In this document: positions 23,186 to 33,900 of the stretch, piece by piece
How positions within the stretch are numbered: the stretch's first letter is position 1
Layout: the number at the start of each line of letters is the position of its first letter
Origin: Macrotrachela quadricornifera
Taxonomy: Eukaryota > Rotifera > Eurotatoria > Philodinida > Philodinidae
Assembly: GCA_022393335.1 (NCBI GenBank)
Contig: JAJEKB010021191.1
Span: forward strand, 828,597 to 892,596
Direction: 5' to 3'
DNA length: 64,000 bases
Program-made: the position numbers and the translations under genes
The notes under the pieces: generated by a model
Told to the model about the DNA's origin: nothing
Database searches by the model: none
What the model saw: the letters and a program-made list of their open reading frames with translations, nothing else

Positions 23186-26102
23186 TTAACTGCAGAAATA
23201 TGTCACTACAAAGGTTTTGGCGTAATTAAAACATGGATCGATTAGAAACGCATTGGTTATAGTAAATGAACATGTACTGAGACCTGTACATCGACTATTG
23301 ATCAACGATGTCTTAGTCATATTTGTATAAGCACAATACGTACAGTTACAAGAATAACACGAAGGAGGACTATAAATAGCATATACAATCTTGAGTGTTG
23401 TTGAATTTATGCATGTAAGATTAACTAGAGTATTTTCACTACATGTATAATTAACATACACTGTAAAATATAAAGAAAAGAAAATTCATTCTAGGAGATA
23501 TTTTACTATTAAAATTTTTCTTACATCCAATATTCGTGGTCGTTGTAGTTGAAGTGTTAGTTGTTGTTGTCTTTTTAATTAGACTTAAACCAAGAAACAA
23601 TGCAGTAAGAGCAGCAATCGCTAACAGAGTACAGATTAAAGAAAAGAATATCTTCAATAGTGTACATCGACAACATTTTATTTTGAATTTTCGGGAATGA
23701 CTATTTGCTTTTTTCTTATGTGCCTTGGTTGTTCTTTTCTGTATGAATTTTATGAATAGATACGTGAAAATCGAAGGGAATAACGAAACAATGCTTACTT
23801 TAAGATCTAATTGACCGAAACGAATCTAAAAAAAATAGAACTCAAGCATATTTAAGAAAATATTAGTAGTATATTTACTCGCTCTTTGGATGGTTGATGT
23901 TGATCATTTTGATTCATATTTATGGAAGATGATGTCACCTTCCCTGATTCAAATGGTGTATACTGATTGTCATTGATATCTTTGCGAGTATCTTGATCAA
24001 CGAGAATCTTCGACATCTATTCAAATAAACTTATTTATGTATTGTAGTGATAAATTCTAACTGATAAGGTTAAACCTTCATTATAATCAGGGTTGCCAGA
24101 TCTTCTGAATTTATCTGATTTTTTTAGATTTTTTCTAAATTTTCTGCATCATCGTATTTTTTTAAATTTTCTTTTTATTGTGTATTCGATCAATTTGGTC
24201 ATAAGTTTTATCAGCTATTATTACGCCATCTTTATTTTCCTGTCATCATTGGATTATTCGTTCTATTCAGACTGATGTGGTACATACAGTACAATTAATA
24301 CGGTCTTCAATCTAATCTAAGTTCTTTAAGAATAATTGCAATCAATCTCTTATTATCATAAAAAGTTATTTGAAGTAACAATATCTGTAACAAATTATAG
24401 TCAAATATAAATAAACGTGCTTTTTCACTTGCAATTGTTACCTTTCAAATTGAGTATTATTATGGAAGATCAATATGAAGATCCAAAAATGAGTATTAGT
24501 GTAGGTGAAGAAGAACAAGAAAATAATCCAACGACGATTTCTGTCCAAACAATAACAGTGACAACATCTAATTCATAGAAACTTAAAAGAAAAGGTGTTT
24601 TTAGAAAGGAATGGATTAGTATGAAAGAATATTCGTCTTGGCTACAAGAAGTAAAAGGTAATTGTAGACAAGCTCGATGTAAAGCATGTTTAGAAACATT
24701 CAATATTCATAATGATGAAAAAACAGCTTTAAACAAACATATGAATACTGAATATCACAAAACTTGTATGAAATCATTTGGTAATAATGCATTGATAACT
24801 TGCATTAGACCTTCTAGTAGTGAAGCACATCAAGTTTCAGCTATAGAAGGTACTTTTGTACATCATGGTGTTAAACATGGTCATAGTTATATTTCTCAAT
24901 AATCCACAATTAGTTTAGTGAAAGAATTATTTGAATCATCTTCTACTACTGCTAAGTCTTTATTATGTACAAGAATGAAAATCGAGAGCTATTGCATGTA
25001 AGGTTCTTGCTCCTTATTTCACGTGTAAAATCATTGATGAAGTGATAGAATCAAGATTTTATTCTATATCATTTGATGCTTCAAATAAAGGAAATGCCAA
25101 AACATATCCATTTGTTATTCAATATTTTTGTGATACCGCTGTTAAAAAAGGTAAATATACATGTATATTTTACAATTTGAAATTAACGTTTGATTTACAT
25201 ATAGGACTTATTAAGTTCATTGATGATTCATGTGAAACAGCACTTGATATATGAAACAATAGCTTCTAGTAATCGTATATTTGTTGTATGCTTTTTACTA
25301 TCGGAAAAGTGTGTATAAATAGCTGATAACTAGAAAGAGAAATTGTTGTTTGTAACAGAAAATAATCAATTTCAGCATCGCAAAGGTAATTAACTACTTT
25401 CTGATTTTTTTCTGAATTTTTCTGAATTGAGATAAAAAATTTCCGATTTACAACTTTTTGATCTGGCAACCCTAATTATAATCAAGTCGATTGTTATCGA
25501 TTGAATTGAAACTACATGCATTCAATGTTGGTTGAACTCATGAAGAAAGAATTGCTGTAGTTCGTATACCTTCTTTTAACTAAACAATACAATAAACTGG
25601 AACAAAGTGTGTTGGAATCAGATATGAATGAACGCATTTTCATTCGATCAGAGAAAAATCATGAGTATAGAGAAAGTATTCATCTATCTTTCTTCAAGTT
25701 GTATACTTTACCCGTTTTATCGATAACGAATGTTGATCGATACTATTTGCATTGAGAGAAGACCTACTGTTCCTTCGACTTATGATTGATTTCTTGCTTC
25801 CAATGGATTTTCTTGCTTCACTTCTATAAATTCGAGCAACAGATACACCAGAGTGCTGTGAGAATAAAATAAAATAAAATATCTACATAGAAAAATAAAA
25901 CTGAAAATGCATCGTACAGATTGAGAATTCTCATTGCGATTTTTCAATAGGGCACTCTTTCGAGATGATCCATATTTGACATGGATAATTTTATCAGGTT
26001 GAACATTTTTCTTCGATAAACATTGTTTCTATATGAAGAAAATTCTATCGAAAAAAAAAAGATCATAAACAAAGTTCAAATTCTTACTTGAACACGTGGC
26101 AT
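23186..26102 (-). CDS. type II membrane protein with SUEL/rhamnose-binding-lectin domain
   Basis: Seven exons (26088-26102, 25918-26028, 25712-25855, 23879-24016, 23799-23825, 23525-23738, 23186-23460) join in frame to 307 residues. Order: a basic Ser-rich cytoplasmic region (about 150 residues); one transmembrane segment (FFSLICTLLAIAALTALFLG) after a Cys/Lys-rich stretch; a Thr/Asn-rich stalk; and a C-terminal domain of about 90 residues. That domain has the Gal_Lectin (SUEL) pattern: an early Cys pair, IVYAIYSPPS, C.GLSTCSF, then NAFLIDPC and VVTYFC at the end. SUEL domains bind rhamnose or galactose, so a cell-surface sugar receptor is likely. The 60-bp intron 23739-23798 is a multiple of three, so retention would stay in frame. 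Less certain: the first three exons; the protein could instead start at the ATG at 24016. Intron 3 contains a hAT insertion. Confidence 0.72.
24088..25474 (+). mobile_element. defective hAT element, 8-bp target duplication
   Basis: A 1387-bp element with termini CAGGGTTGCCAGATC on the left and TAGGGTTGCCAGATC on the right (read inward). It is flanked by an exact 8-bp duplication ATTATAAT (24080-24087 and 25475-25482). The interior carries only the front part of a transposase, with stops, so it is an internally deleted copy. It belongs to a different hAT lineage from the 11940-16110 element. It lies in an intron of the lectin-receptor gene, or just upstream of that gene if the shorter model is right. 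Confidence 0.88.
24462..25254 (+). pseudogene. truncated BED-finger hAT transposase
   Basis: From the ATG at 24462 the frame gives an acidic leader, then a TAG near 24578. It continues in the same frame through a BED-type zinc finger (CRQARCKACLETFNI, later H..T.YHKTC) to a TAA near 24901. After a short gap the frame resumes with FYSISFDASNKGN, which resembles the region of the first catalytic Asp of hAT transposases. It ends at 25254 without the rest of the core or the dimerisation domain. It cannot make an active enzyme. Confidence 0.8.
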
Positions 26103-27661
26103 TCGAATAGTGTACTGTTTGAAATATAAAAATGAAGTTTTATTTTGATTTTTTCTTTTTGAATATATATCTTATTATTTCATTTCGAAAAAAAGACGAA
26201 ATGCAGCCATTTAAATTCGTTAATAATTTGCATGTATTCTTTTAGAATTTTTACAATCGAAATCTCATTAGATGTTAATCGAAGCACTAGCAAAAGCTAA
26301 AGAAATGAGAAGGTAGGTGCGTGTATACATTTTATGAACAACAATTGAAACCATAAGGAGAATACTTCATTGATCTTTTCGGATAATGATCTTATCGAAA
26401 TTCATATTTTTTTTTATAAAATTTGATGTAGACACAAGATTGAAATGTTTTTTAATTGTTGAACTTATTATCAACTATCAAATATTATTCTCATTAGTTT
26501 CAAAATTAAAACAAATATCTACCGATAGTTGAATAAATTTTAACCCAAAAGAAAATTAACAAGTCATTTGACGAGCATATTTAGTGGACACGAAATAAAT
26601 TATTTTATCAGACAAATTTTAGAAATTCATATTGGAATTCTTTTATTAAAAATTATCGCTAATATTTTTTCAGCGATAATTAAGGTAAAAAATAGGTAGA
26701 AGAAAAAGAATTGCAAAATGACATGTCTTTATTTGTTTGAAGTCTGTCTGTTTCGTCTAAATAATACATTTTATAGTTAACATTGAAACAAGTTTTTCCA
26801 TCAGTACAGGATATTCTCTAATGACAAACTAAGCATTAACGTAAAAACTGGAACGAACGTCTCGCGTAGTCTAGTATTTCTCTACTTTAATTATATAGAA
26901 AAATTAATCAGTAAATTTCCTAAATTTATATCCATGCAAGTGTATTTCTCCTCCTTACACGCATATGATATAGATACAGACATGAATGACGTATCTTAAC
27001 TAAGTTTTTTAAAATATAGTCATCTTGTTTAATTACATCTATTAGATCACATGCATATATTTTAATTCTTTACTCATGTTCATGGAGTATTGATGTCATA
27101 ATAAGCATGAAAAAAAGTTGATAATAGAATTTAAAACTCATTCGACTAGTCAGATAAGATAGTCTTCCAGAAAAGTCGAGAAAAAGATAGAACAAAAAAA
27201 TAGTAAAGTGATTCTCTTTCTTCTCCAATATTTACCCCAGGAACTGTGAATAATCAACATAATTTTCAAAATGTTTGATTATAGTCATGGATTAGTTGGT
27301 TATAATCTCACATTCATTTCTCTTCTCCGTGTATTAAGGCCCTCTACGCTAATTTCTATTTTAGCTTCTGATTACCCAATCTTGCCGAAAATTTCAGAGA
27401 AGATATATCTCATGCTAGGTATCTCACAGTAAAAATTTCAGATCAGAATGTTGAGTCTACCAAGTTTTATCTCAAGGTTGCTAGTCAAAATGAAGATGTT
27501 CACATTTCGCAAATCTCACTGCTATCTCAAATGCTAGAAAGCTCGGGTTGATTTTAAAATATATCAAAGATTTATCACTACAACTTAACGGAGCCCCAAT
27601 TTTAATTTTCGTTTTTCATTTTTTTCAAGGAAGCGTATCTTATAGTGTGTGATAATGATAG
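26103..27661. other. gene-free stretch upstream of the lectin-receptor gene
   Basis: No supported gene. It should contain the promoter of the minus-strand gene that starts at 26102. The last five bases, GATAG (27657-27661), are the target duplication of the LTR element. Confidence 0.4.
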
Positions 27662-27864
27662 TGTGCCGATATCTATATATCATCTCTTATTGACCTCCTT
27701 CTAACCTTTAGCTAACTTTCATCTGACCTTCCTTTCTTCTACTCTCTTTCTCCTATCTCTATTGTTACTTTCTTGTGGATATATCTCTTTCGTGACCGAT
27801 GTATATATACGATGAAGATTGATGAAATAAAGGCAGTTGTGAAAGATACACGTTTGTTGTTACA
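27662..27864 (+). repeat. 5' LTR
   Basis: 203 bp, TG..CA. It contains a TATA-like GTATATATAC (27801-27810) and AATAAA (27826-27831), giving a very short candidate R region. It is identical by eye to 29622-29824. Confidence 0.92.
27801..27810 (+). promoter_or_regulatory. TATA-like box of the LTR promoter
   Basis: GTATATATAC within the LTR, upstream of AATAAA. The same copy in the 3' LTR is at 29761-29770. Assigned by position and composition only. Confidence 0.5.
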
Positions 27865-27878
27865 TGGCGACCCTGGCA
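27865..27878 (+). other. primer binding site of the LTR element
   Basis: TGGCGACCCTGGCA lies immediately 3' of the left LTR, the position and TGG start expected for pairing with the 3' end of a tRNA. I cannot name the tRNA. Confidence 0.65.
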
Positions 27879-28027
27879 AAACAAACCACGCACTTCTGAT
27901 CAAAAAAAAAGAAACAAATTTTTTTGGCAATCTGTCGATTATACATTTTGCAATTTCGATACCAATTCAAAGCTGGTCAATTAGTCAAGTTTAGAAGCGT
28001 TTATTCTTCTCAAATCAAAGACTTAAT

Positions 28028-29179
28028 ATGAATATATCCTTCGGAAAATTAAATGGTGTGTGTCTTGATTGTATTTATTTACACGCACATGTAATCAATA
28101 AATGTAAACACACAGTGTGTATGAACTGTTTATATGAAGCAATTGACAAAAAGATTGAACTTCAAAGAACGGTATTTGTATGTCCGCGATGCGAAAATTT
28201 TAATGAACATCAAACTCGTGTGGAACCAACGTCGAGTCAAGAATCAAATATAGATCAAGAAGAAAACGAATTAATCAAGCAGCTACCGAAATTAGAACAA
28301 GAAGAATTAAATGAACAACAAACACAACCAATACTGGCTTCGAACAATATTCATGAAAACTATTCAATATGGCCGGTTGGAACTGAATCGTGGCTGATCC
28401 ATGAAATTAAACCTCAAAGAGAAATTTTCGCCCGGGAAGAATGTGCAAAACAATCCATAATAAATCACACCACCGAAAATATGAATGATTGGTGCTCCCA
28501 ACAAACTTCAGAAGGTGATTTATCATGGCTTAAAGGAACAGAATCATGGCATGTTCATGAAATTAAACCACAACGCGATCGATTTAAAACTATACTCGCT
28601 CCGAAGACTGAAAGATCTGAAAAATTGGATGGTTCTAAAAATTTATTAGAAGCTTCAGCCCAGTATTCACCAGCTGAACAATTACCCCAAACTAATTCCA
28701 ACAGCGATCCTCCAACAAAATCAATGAAAATAAGAAACCTGGAATTTATTAGTGCTGAAGAAATTATTCTTCATAGTTTTGGTGAACTTCCACAATATGT
28801 ATCGAAGATGCTACAAGATCTAAACAAATCGAGTCCAAAATTACGGGTGCGACAATCACCAATTTGTTCTCGTCTCTCAACGACAAGAAAAATGTCAAAG
28901 AATCGCTCACTCATTCGTTTATTATGGCTAATTAGTCATGGCATTACTGCACTACTTACTTTCTTCTTGTTAATATTAATAAAAATAGGAATCTTATATG
29001 GTTCAACACCTGTCGCAAATAACTTTCATACTTTCTATCAAAAGCCACAATCGATACTAAATAGTTACACGATGCCATCGATTTCCATAACACAGCATCC
29101 TACGAAATTCCTGATCGACAAAAATATAATTGAAAAAGTTCGAAACCTCGAATCTCTATGGATTTATGCTATTACGTAA
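28028..29179 (+). CDS. RING-finger transmembrane protein inside the LTR element
   Basis: A 383-residue single-exon ORF, the only long one between the LTRs. The N-terminus is a textbook C3HC4 RING: C12-x2-C15, C26-x-H28, C31-x2-C34, C52-x2-C55, suggesting E3 ubiquitin-ligase activity. A Glu/Gln-rich linker follows. Next are two copies of a motif, GTESWLIHEIKPQR (from about residue 118) and GTESWHVHEIKPQR (from about 170), each followed by a charged stretch. About residues 295-325 form one hydrophobic segment (LLWLISHGITALLTFFLLIL), so the product is probably a membrane-anchored RING protein. There is no zinc knuckle, protease or RT motif. It could be a captured host gene, a strongly diverged element-specific protein, or an accessory ORF that counters host silencing. 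All three are inference. The frame is intact. Confidence 0.8.
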   Translation: MNISFGKLNGVCLDCIYLHAHVINKCKHTVCMNCLYEAIDKKIELQRTVFVCPRCENFNEHQTRVEPTSSQESNIDQEENELIKQLPKLEQEELNEQQTQPILASNNIHENYSIWPVGTESWLIHEIKPQREIFAREECAKQSIINHTTENMNDWCSQQTSEGDLSWLKGTESWHVHEIKPQRDRFKTILAPKTERSEKLDGSKNLLEASAQYSPAEQLPQTNSNSDPPTKSMKIRNLEFISAEEIILHSFGELPQYVSKMLQDLNKSSPKLRVRQSPICSRLSTTRKMSKNRSLIRLLWLISHGITALLTFFLLILIKIGILYGSTPVANNFHTFYQKPQSILNSYTMPSISITQHPTKFLIDKNIIEKVRNLESLWIYAIT

Positions 29180-29621
29180 CATGACTTTTTACTTCGAATA
29201 TTTCTTTCGGACTTTTGGCCTTCAGATTTCGTTTGGTTATCATGTTTATTTTTCTCCGTTCAATTCTTGTTCAAAAAGCAAATGCTTAACTCTGAATTAT
29301 ATTTCGTATTAATCGCGTTGCTGTCTGTTTAATTTTTTCTTTTTGTTGTTTTGCTGTGTCTAGAGTATTTTGTGTTATAACTTCTCTAAATATGACTTGC
29401 TTCACATATACGGTCGATCTTTTCCTTACACATAGACTTATGGTGTTCTTCTTATTCGTTTGTTTTCATGTATTACAATATTGTTCTCATAATCTGTTTT
29501 GTTATTGTACACGTATGAAACCGAGACAATGTAGCTCATGGTGGAGGCTACCAGTTTCTATTCATGCCGTAAAATGGCATATGGCAGACGCTCAGGAGCG
29601 CGTCTAAACTGAGTGGGAGGG

Positions 29622-29824
29622 TGTGCCGATATCTATATATCATCTCTTATTGACCTCCTTCTAACCTTTAGCTAACTTTCATCTGACCTTCCTTTCTTCT
29701 ACTCTCTTTCTCCTATCTCTATTGTTACTTTCTTGTGGATATATCTCTTTCGTGACCGATGTATATATACGATGAAGATTGATGAAATAAAGGCAGTTGT
29801 GAAAGATACACGTTTGTTGTTACA
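29622..29824 (+). repeat. 3' LTR
   Basis: Copy of 27662-27864, preceded by the polypurine tract at 29611-29621 and followed by the target duplication GATAG. Confidence 0.92.
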
Positions 29825-29829
29825 GATAG

Positions 29830-30979
29830 GGCGTGTATTGTGATACATTTGAAGAGTTCATGAGGTATTTGATTTGACGGCAAATTCAAACAAAACAGTA
29901 TTTTTAACCAATATCAGCGAAGATAGACAATATTTATTATGATGACAGTCTAATCCACACAGCAAGAAGATCTATATAATAATTTTACTATCTATGTGGT
30001 ATAATACTGTATATCATTTAAACGCTTCATCCGTTGGTTACGATGATTTGAAACGTTTTCAGTGCTTGTGGTATTGGGATGGTGGTAGGGGCAAGATAAA
30101 GGCAATACCGTTTATAGTTGCAGTTATTAATATTTTTAAAAGTAAATGGTTTTGCTACAAAATCAAATTCTCCATCATATGCAGTTTCATCTACAATTAT
30201 AAAGATCTTATTTGAACTTATAACTTTTTCTAATCAGATTACATATAAATTTGAACAAGTATAAATACTACTATAAGCACAATACACAAAACAATACGAG
30301 ACATAATTTCACGCGCAAATTTAAAAATTTTCGAGGCGATCTAGAACATTATGAAGAAAGAAACAAAGTACTGTGAATATTTATACGACCATTTGTATTG
30401 CATCAGATATATGCAAAACAATATGTTGTTTTATTTTTGTACGAATATTGAGGCATCTGATACATCAAGTTAAATAAATTATACAGGTAGGTCTTGTGAA
30501 AGTGAGTTACATAAATAAGATTAAAATTAAAGAAGGAGACGAAGCACCGCCGATATACATAAAATGTTCGGATTATATGTATTGATTTAGTTCGAAGTGG
30601 TTTAAATTAATCTGTGTACTTTTAATGCACTGTTAAAATTTAAAATATCAACATTTTTCTAGTTGTAAAAAACTAATACTCATCTATTGTTCGACATTTA
30701 TTGAAAGATTAACATCAAGACATTAACATTCATATCACTTTTATTTTATTCTACACTGAATACAGCGTATATTTAAATGAATCTAATCAAGTCCATCCAG
30801 TTATTTCTACAATATTCTTTTAGTCGGATCAGTAGGAAATCAGTCACAAAATTTACGGTTTAATTCTGTTTGTAAAATAGTTTATTAACTTATACTCATG
30901 ATAAAACTTTTATTTTTGTAGCATATCTTAAATTGAAAAACTTTCCGTAAAGGAAAATAAGTTACAATCAGAAAATTAA
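29830..30979. other. gene-free stretch
   Basis: No supported gene. The short frame at 29994-30215 has no recognisable domain. The end nearest 30979 should hold the 3' end of the transcript of the large minus-strand gene. Confidence 0.4.
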
Positions 30980-33900
30980 TCAATCAGTTCGTGCCATTAC
31001 CTTCTTGATACTAGCTTTGATATCGTCTAAAGTATATTGATCGTATGCAACTGGCACTGGTGGATTAGGCTTGATTCTATAATATCGAGCTATATCATTG
31101 TGATATTTACTCATTAAAAATTCCCCTAAGTGAATTTCTCGAACTTGACTATGAGGAATTTCATATTCAAGTAACGCTGGAAAATCTGTATATGGATGAA
31201 ATGGTCCATCATTATTAAGACTAAATTGATAATCTCGAAGCTTACTCTCATAACACGTTTCATGTACAATAAGATGAGTATCATGCCATTTAAATCCTGC
31301 TAATCCTGCCGGTTGATGATGAAAATCGTGATGTCCTGAATGATTATGATGCTTGAAACATGGTGCACCACATAATCTACAAGCATGATTACATCGAGGT
31401 CTTTCATTATCGGTAGAAGGATTGTCTCTCAATCGTTTTAAAATGATTTCACTTTCATTTCCGTTTAACAAAGATTTTGGTGATTTTGGAACAATGGCTG
31501 ATTGAACTTTACTAACAACACCATCAAAAATATTTCTTGGTTGATCATCAACATTTCCATAAATCTCTGTTGTTTTTGGTAAACGCGATCTAATCGCAGA
31601 TGGTAATGGTTGTGCAAGCAATATTTTAAGAAAAGTATTCAAACAATCTTTTGGGCTATTCCTAGCGTCATCTCCTGCTTTTTTAATTGAATCATTTAAA
31701 AGTTTATGATATGCCGGCCATTTTTCTTTAGTGTACTTGTCAACATAAATTTGAACAAATTTTTTCATGCATTTCTCATGAAATGCACTAGCAGAATTAA
31801 TTTCATCCAATAGTTTATCAATTCCTTCTTTTTCTAATATTTGTACTTTTTCATTATCAATGTAAGCACTAAGAATATCACTATTTCCAATCCAACGTTG
31901 TTGAGCAACCTCTGTTTTAACATCTTCTAGAAGAACTTCAATAAACCCATCTCTCCATGTACTTTTTATTTCATTATACAATTCTAATTCAAATAGTTTT
32001 ATACCTCGAATACCTTTAGCCACATTTAAAAAAAAATACAACAATACTTGACGATTATCTTCTAAAAGTTTTGTACGATTATGTTTTTCATCCCATTGAT
32101 TTTGTAAACGAATTAATTGATCACTTAGATAACAATATGTACTACGATGAATATCTTTAATTGTATCACCCACAATAACTGACCGTTCATTTATTGCTTG
32201 TTGTAAACGTTGTAACACTTCATTGACAATCAACGAATCATATCGATCATTATTACTAATTAAATTATCAATATATAATTTAATATCATTGACAGTTTCA
32301 TTATATTTTTGATTTTCATCTATATATCGATGTCTACGAGATGATCGTTCATGTTCAGATTGAAAGTTTTGAATATGTGTTAATTCATCTTCATCTTTTA
32401 CTGATCGTTTAAAATGACCATTTTCATTACAAAATTCCTTATCATCGAATATTTTAACATTTTCAATAACTATACTTCGATTATAAACATTTTTTATTTC
32501 TTCTCTAACATCAACAATTCCTGTATGATAAGGTTCTTGAAATTCTTGCATACGATTTTTGAGAGTATCATTAAAAATTTGTTCACGTTGTGTGCTATCT
32601 AAATTCATACAATTTATTTGATCACATTTTAGAATAAAATCGTAACGAATTTTTTCTGCAACTTTCTCAACAAAAAATGAAATTGCTATTTCACGATCGA
32701 TTTTTGTTGCTAAAGATTTTCGATTACGAACTTTTTTCTCTTGAATAAACAGTATCCAATCAGTTTCAAATGAAGCTTGACGTTTACTATTTTTAATTAA
32801 TTCAAATATTTTTTTTTGTGCATTTAAAATTGTTTCTTGCATTTCATTTAAAACCATCGTATGTGCTTCATTAATAATATTTTCAATAATATCAAATGAT
32901 AGCTTTAAAATTGAAAGTTTATTTGATGAACTTGTATATTTTTGAATAATTTCATTTTCAATTCGAGTTCGAATTGTTGTAAAATTTAATGAAACATTAT
33001 ATTTTATACTTTCAATTTGTTCTTTTAATCTATTATTTGCTAACATTTCTAATGATGTACTAACACCTGTTATATGTGGAGCTTGACGAATTGTATGACT
33101 AACTGCTTTTATATATTCAAATATATCAGAAATAGATCGTGCTTTCCATGGACGTATATCATTTGTTTCTGTAATTCGATAATCAATCCGTTGTCTTAAT
33201 CGAAGACATTCTTCACCAAATAAATCAACTGGATGATTAATTGGTGGATGATTTGTATTAGTTGATAATATTCGAAAATCTGAATTTGTTAAATTGTCTA
33301 AATCTAATCGATATTGTCCAAAACCATGAAATGTCATATTTTTCAATGCAATACCTTCATGTATTCGATTTGTAACATTATGTAATCGTGTTATTAAATC
33401 TTGTAATAATTCTGTTCCTTTATCTTGTTGTCCTGGATCAATTTGGTTGTAAACAAAAAATAATTTTGATGGCATTTGTCCACCTAATTGCATTGATAAT
33501 GCACTTGTTGCATAGAGATATAATACAATCGGTAAAACTTCTTCTAATGCTTGATTAACTTCTCCTTTATTTAATAAAATCGTTCCATCTGCAGGTAAAA
33601 CAGCAAATGTTGCTAAAGTATTATCTCTCATATCAGCATCGGGTAAAAAGCTAAATTCAGGTGCTCGAAGTCCTTCAGTATCAAGTAACAATATATAATC
33701 ATATTCTTGATAAAGAACTTTGATTAACATTGCATTTACTCCTTGAGTACAAGCACCAACACTACTTCGAATACGTATTCCATACATTGTTTTTAATAAA
33801 GTCGATTTTCCCGAACTTTGTGGACCACAAATTGATAGAACTAAAACACGAGCTTGTCGATCAAGTTCTTGATATAATTTTTTATTTAATGAATCAAAAA

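Larger units (their letters stand above)
27662..29824 (+). mobile_element. non-autonomous LTR retrotransposon carrying a RING-finger ORF
   Basis: Two direct repeats of 203 bp (27662-27864 and 29622-29824), identical by eye, start TGTGCCG and end GTTACA (TG..CA). They are flanked by the 5-bp duplication GATAG (27657-27661 and 29825-29829). A primer-binding-site-like TGGCGACCCTGGCA follows the left LTR directly, and the purine tract GAGTGGGAGGG (29611-29621) abuts the right one. These are all the hallmarks of an LTR retrotransposon. Yet the 1757-bp interior has no gag, protease, reverse transcriptase or integrase. Its single long ORF is a RING/transmembrane protein (28028-29179). Movement must use proteins from another element. 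LTR identity implies a very recent insertion. Confidence 0.92.

Noticed and set aside
27662..27864. hammerhead ribozyme in the LTR (retrozyme)
   Set aside because: I looked for the CTGATGA..GAAA core on both strands of the LTR and did not find it. The long protein ORF also does not fit a retrozyme.
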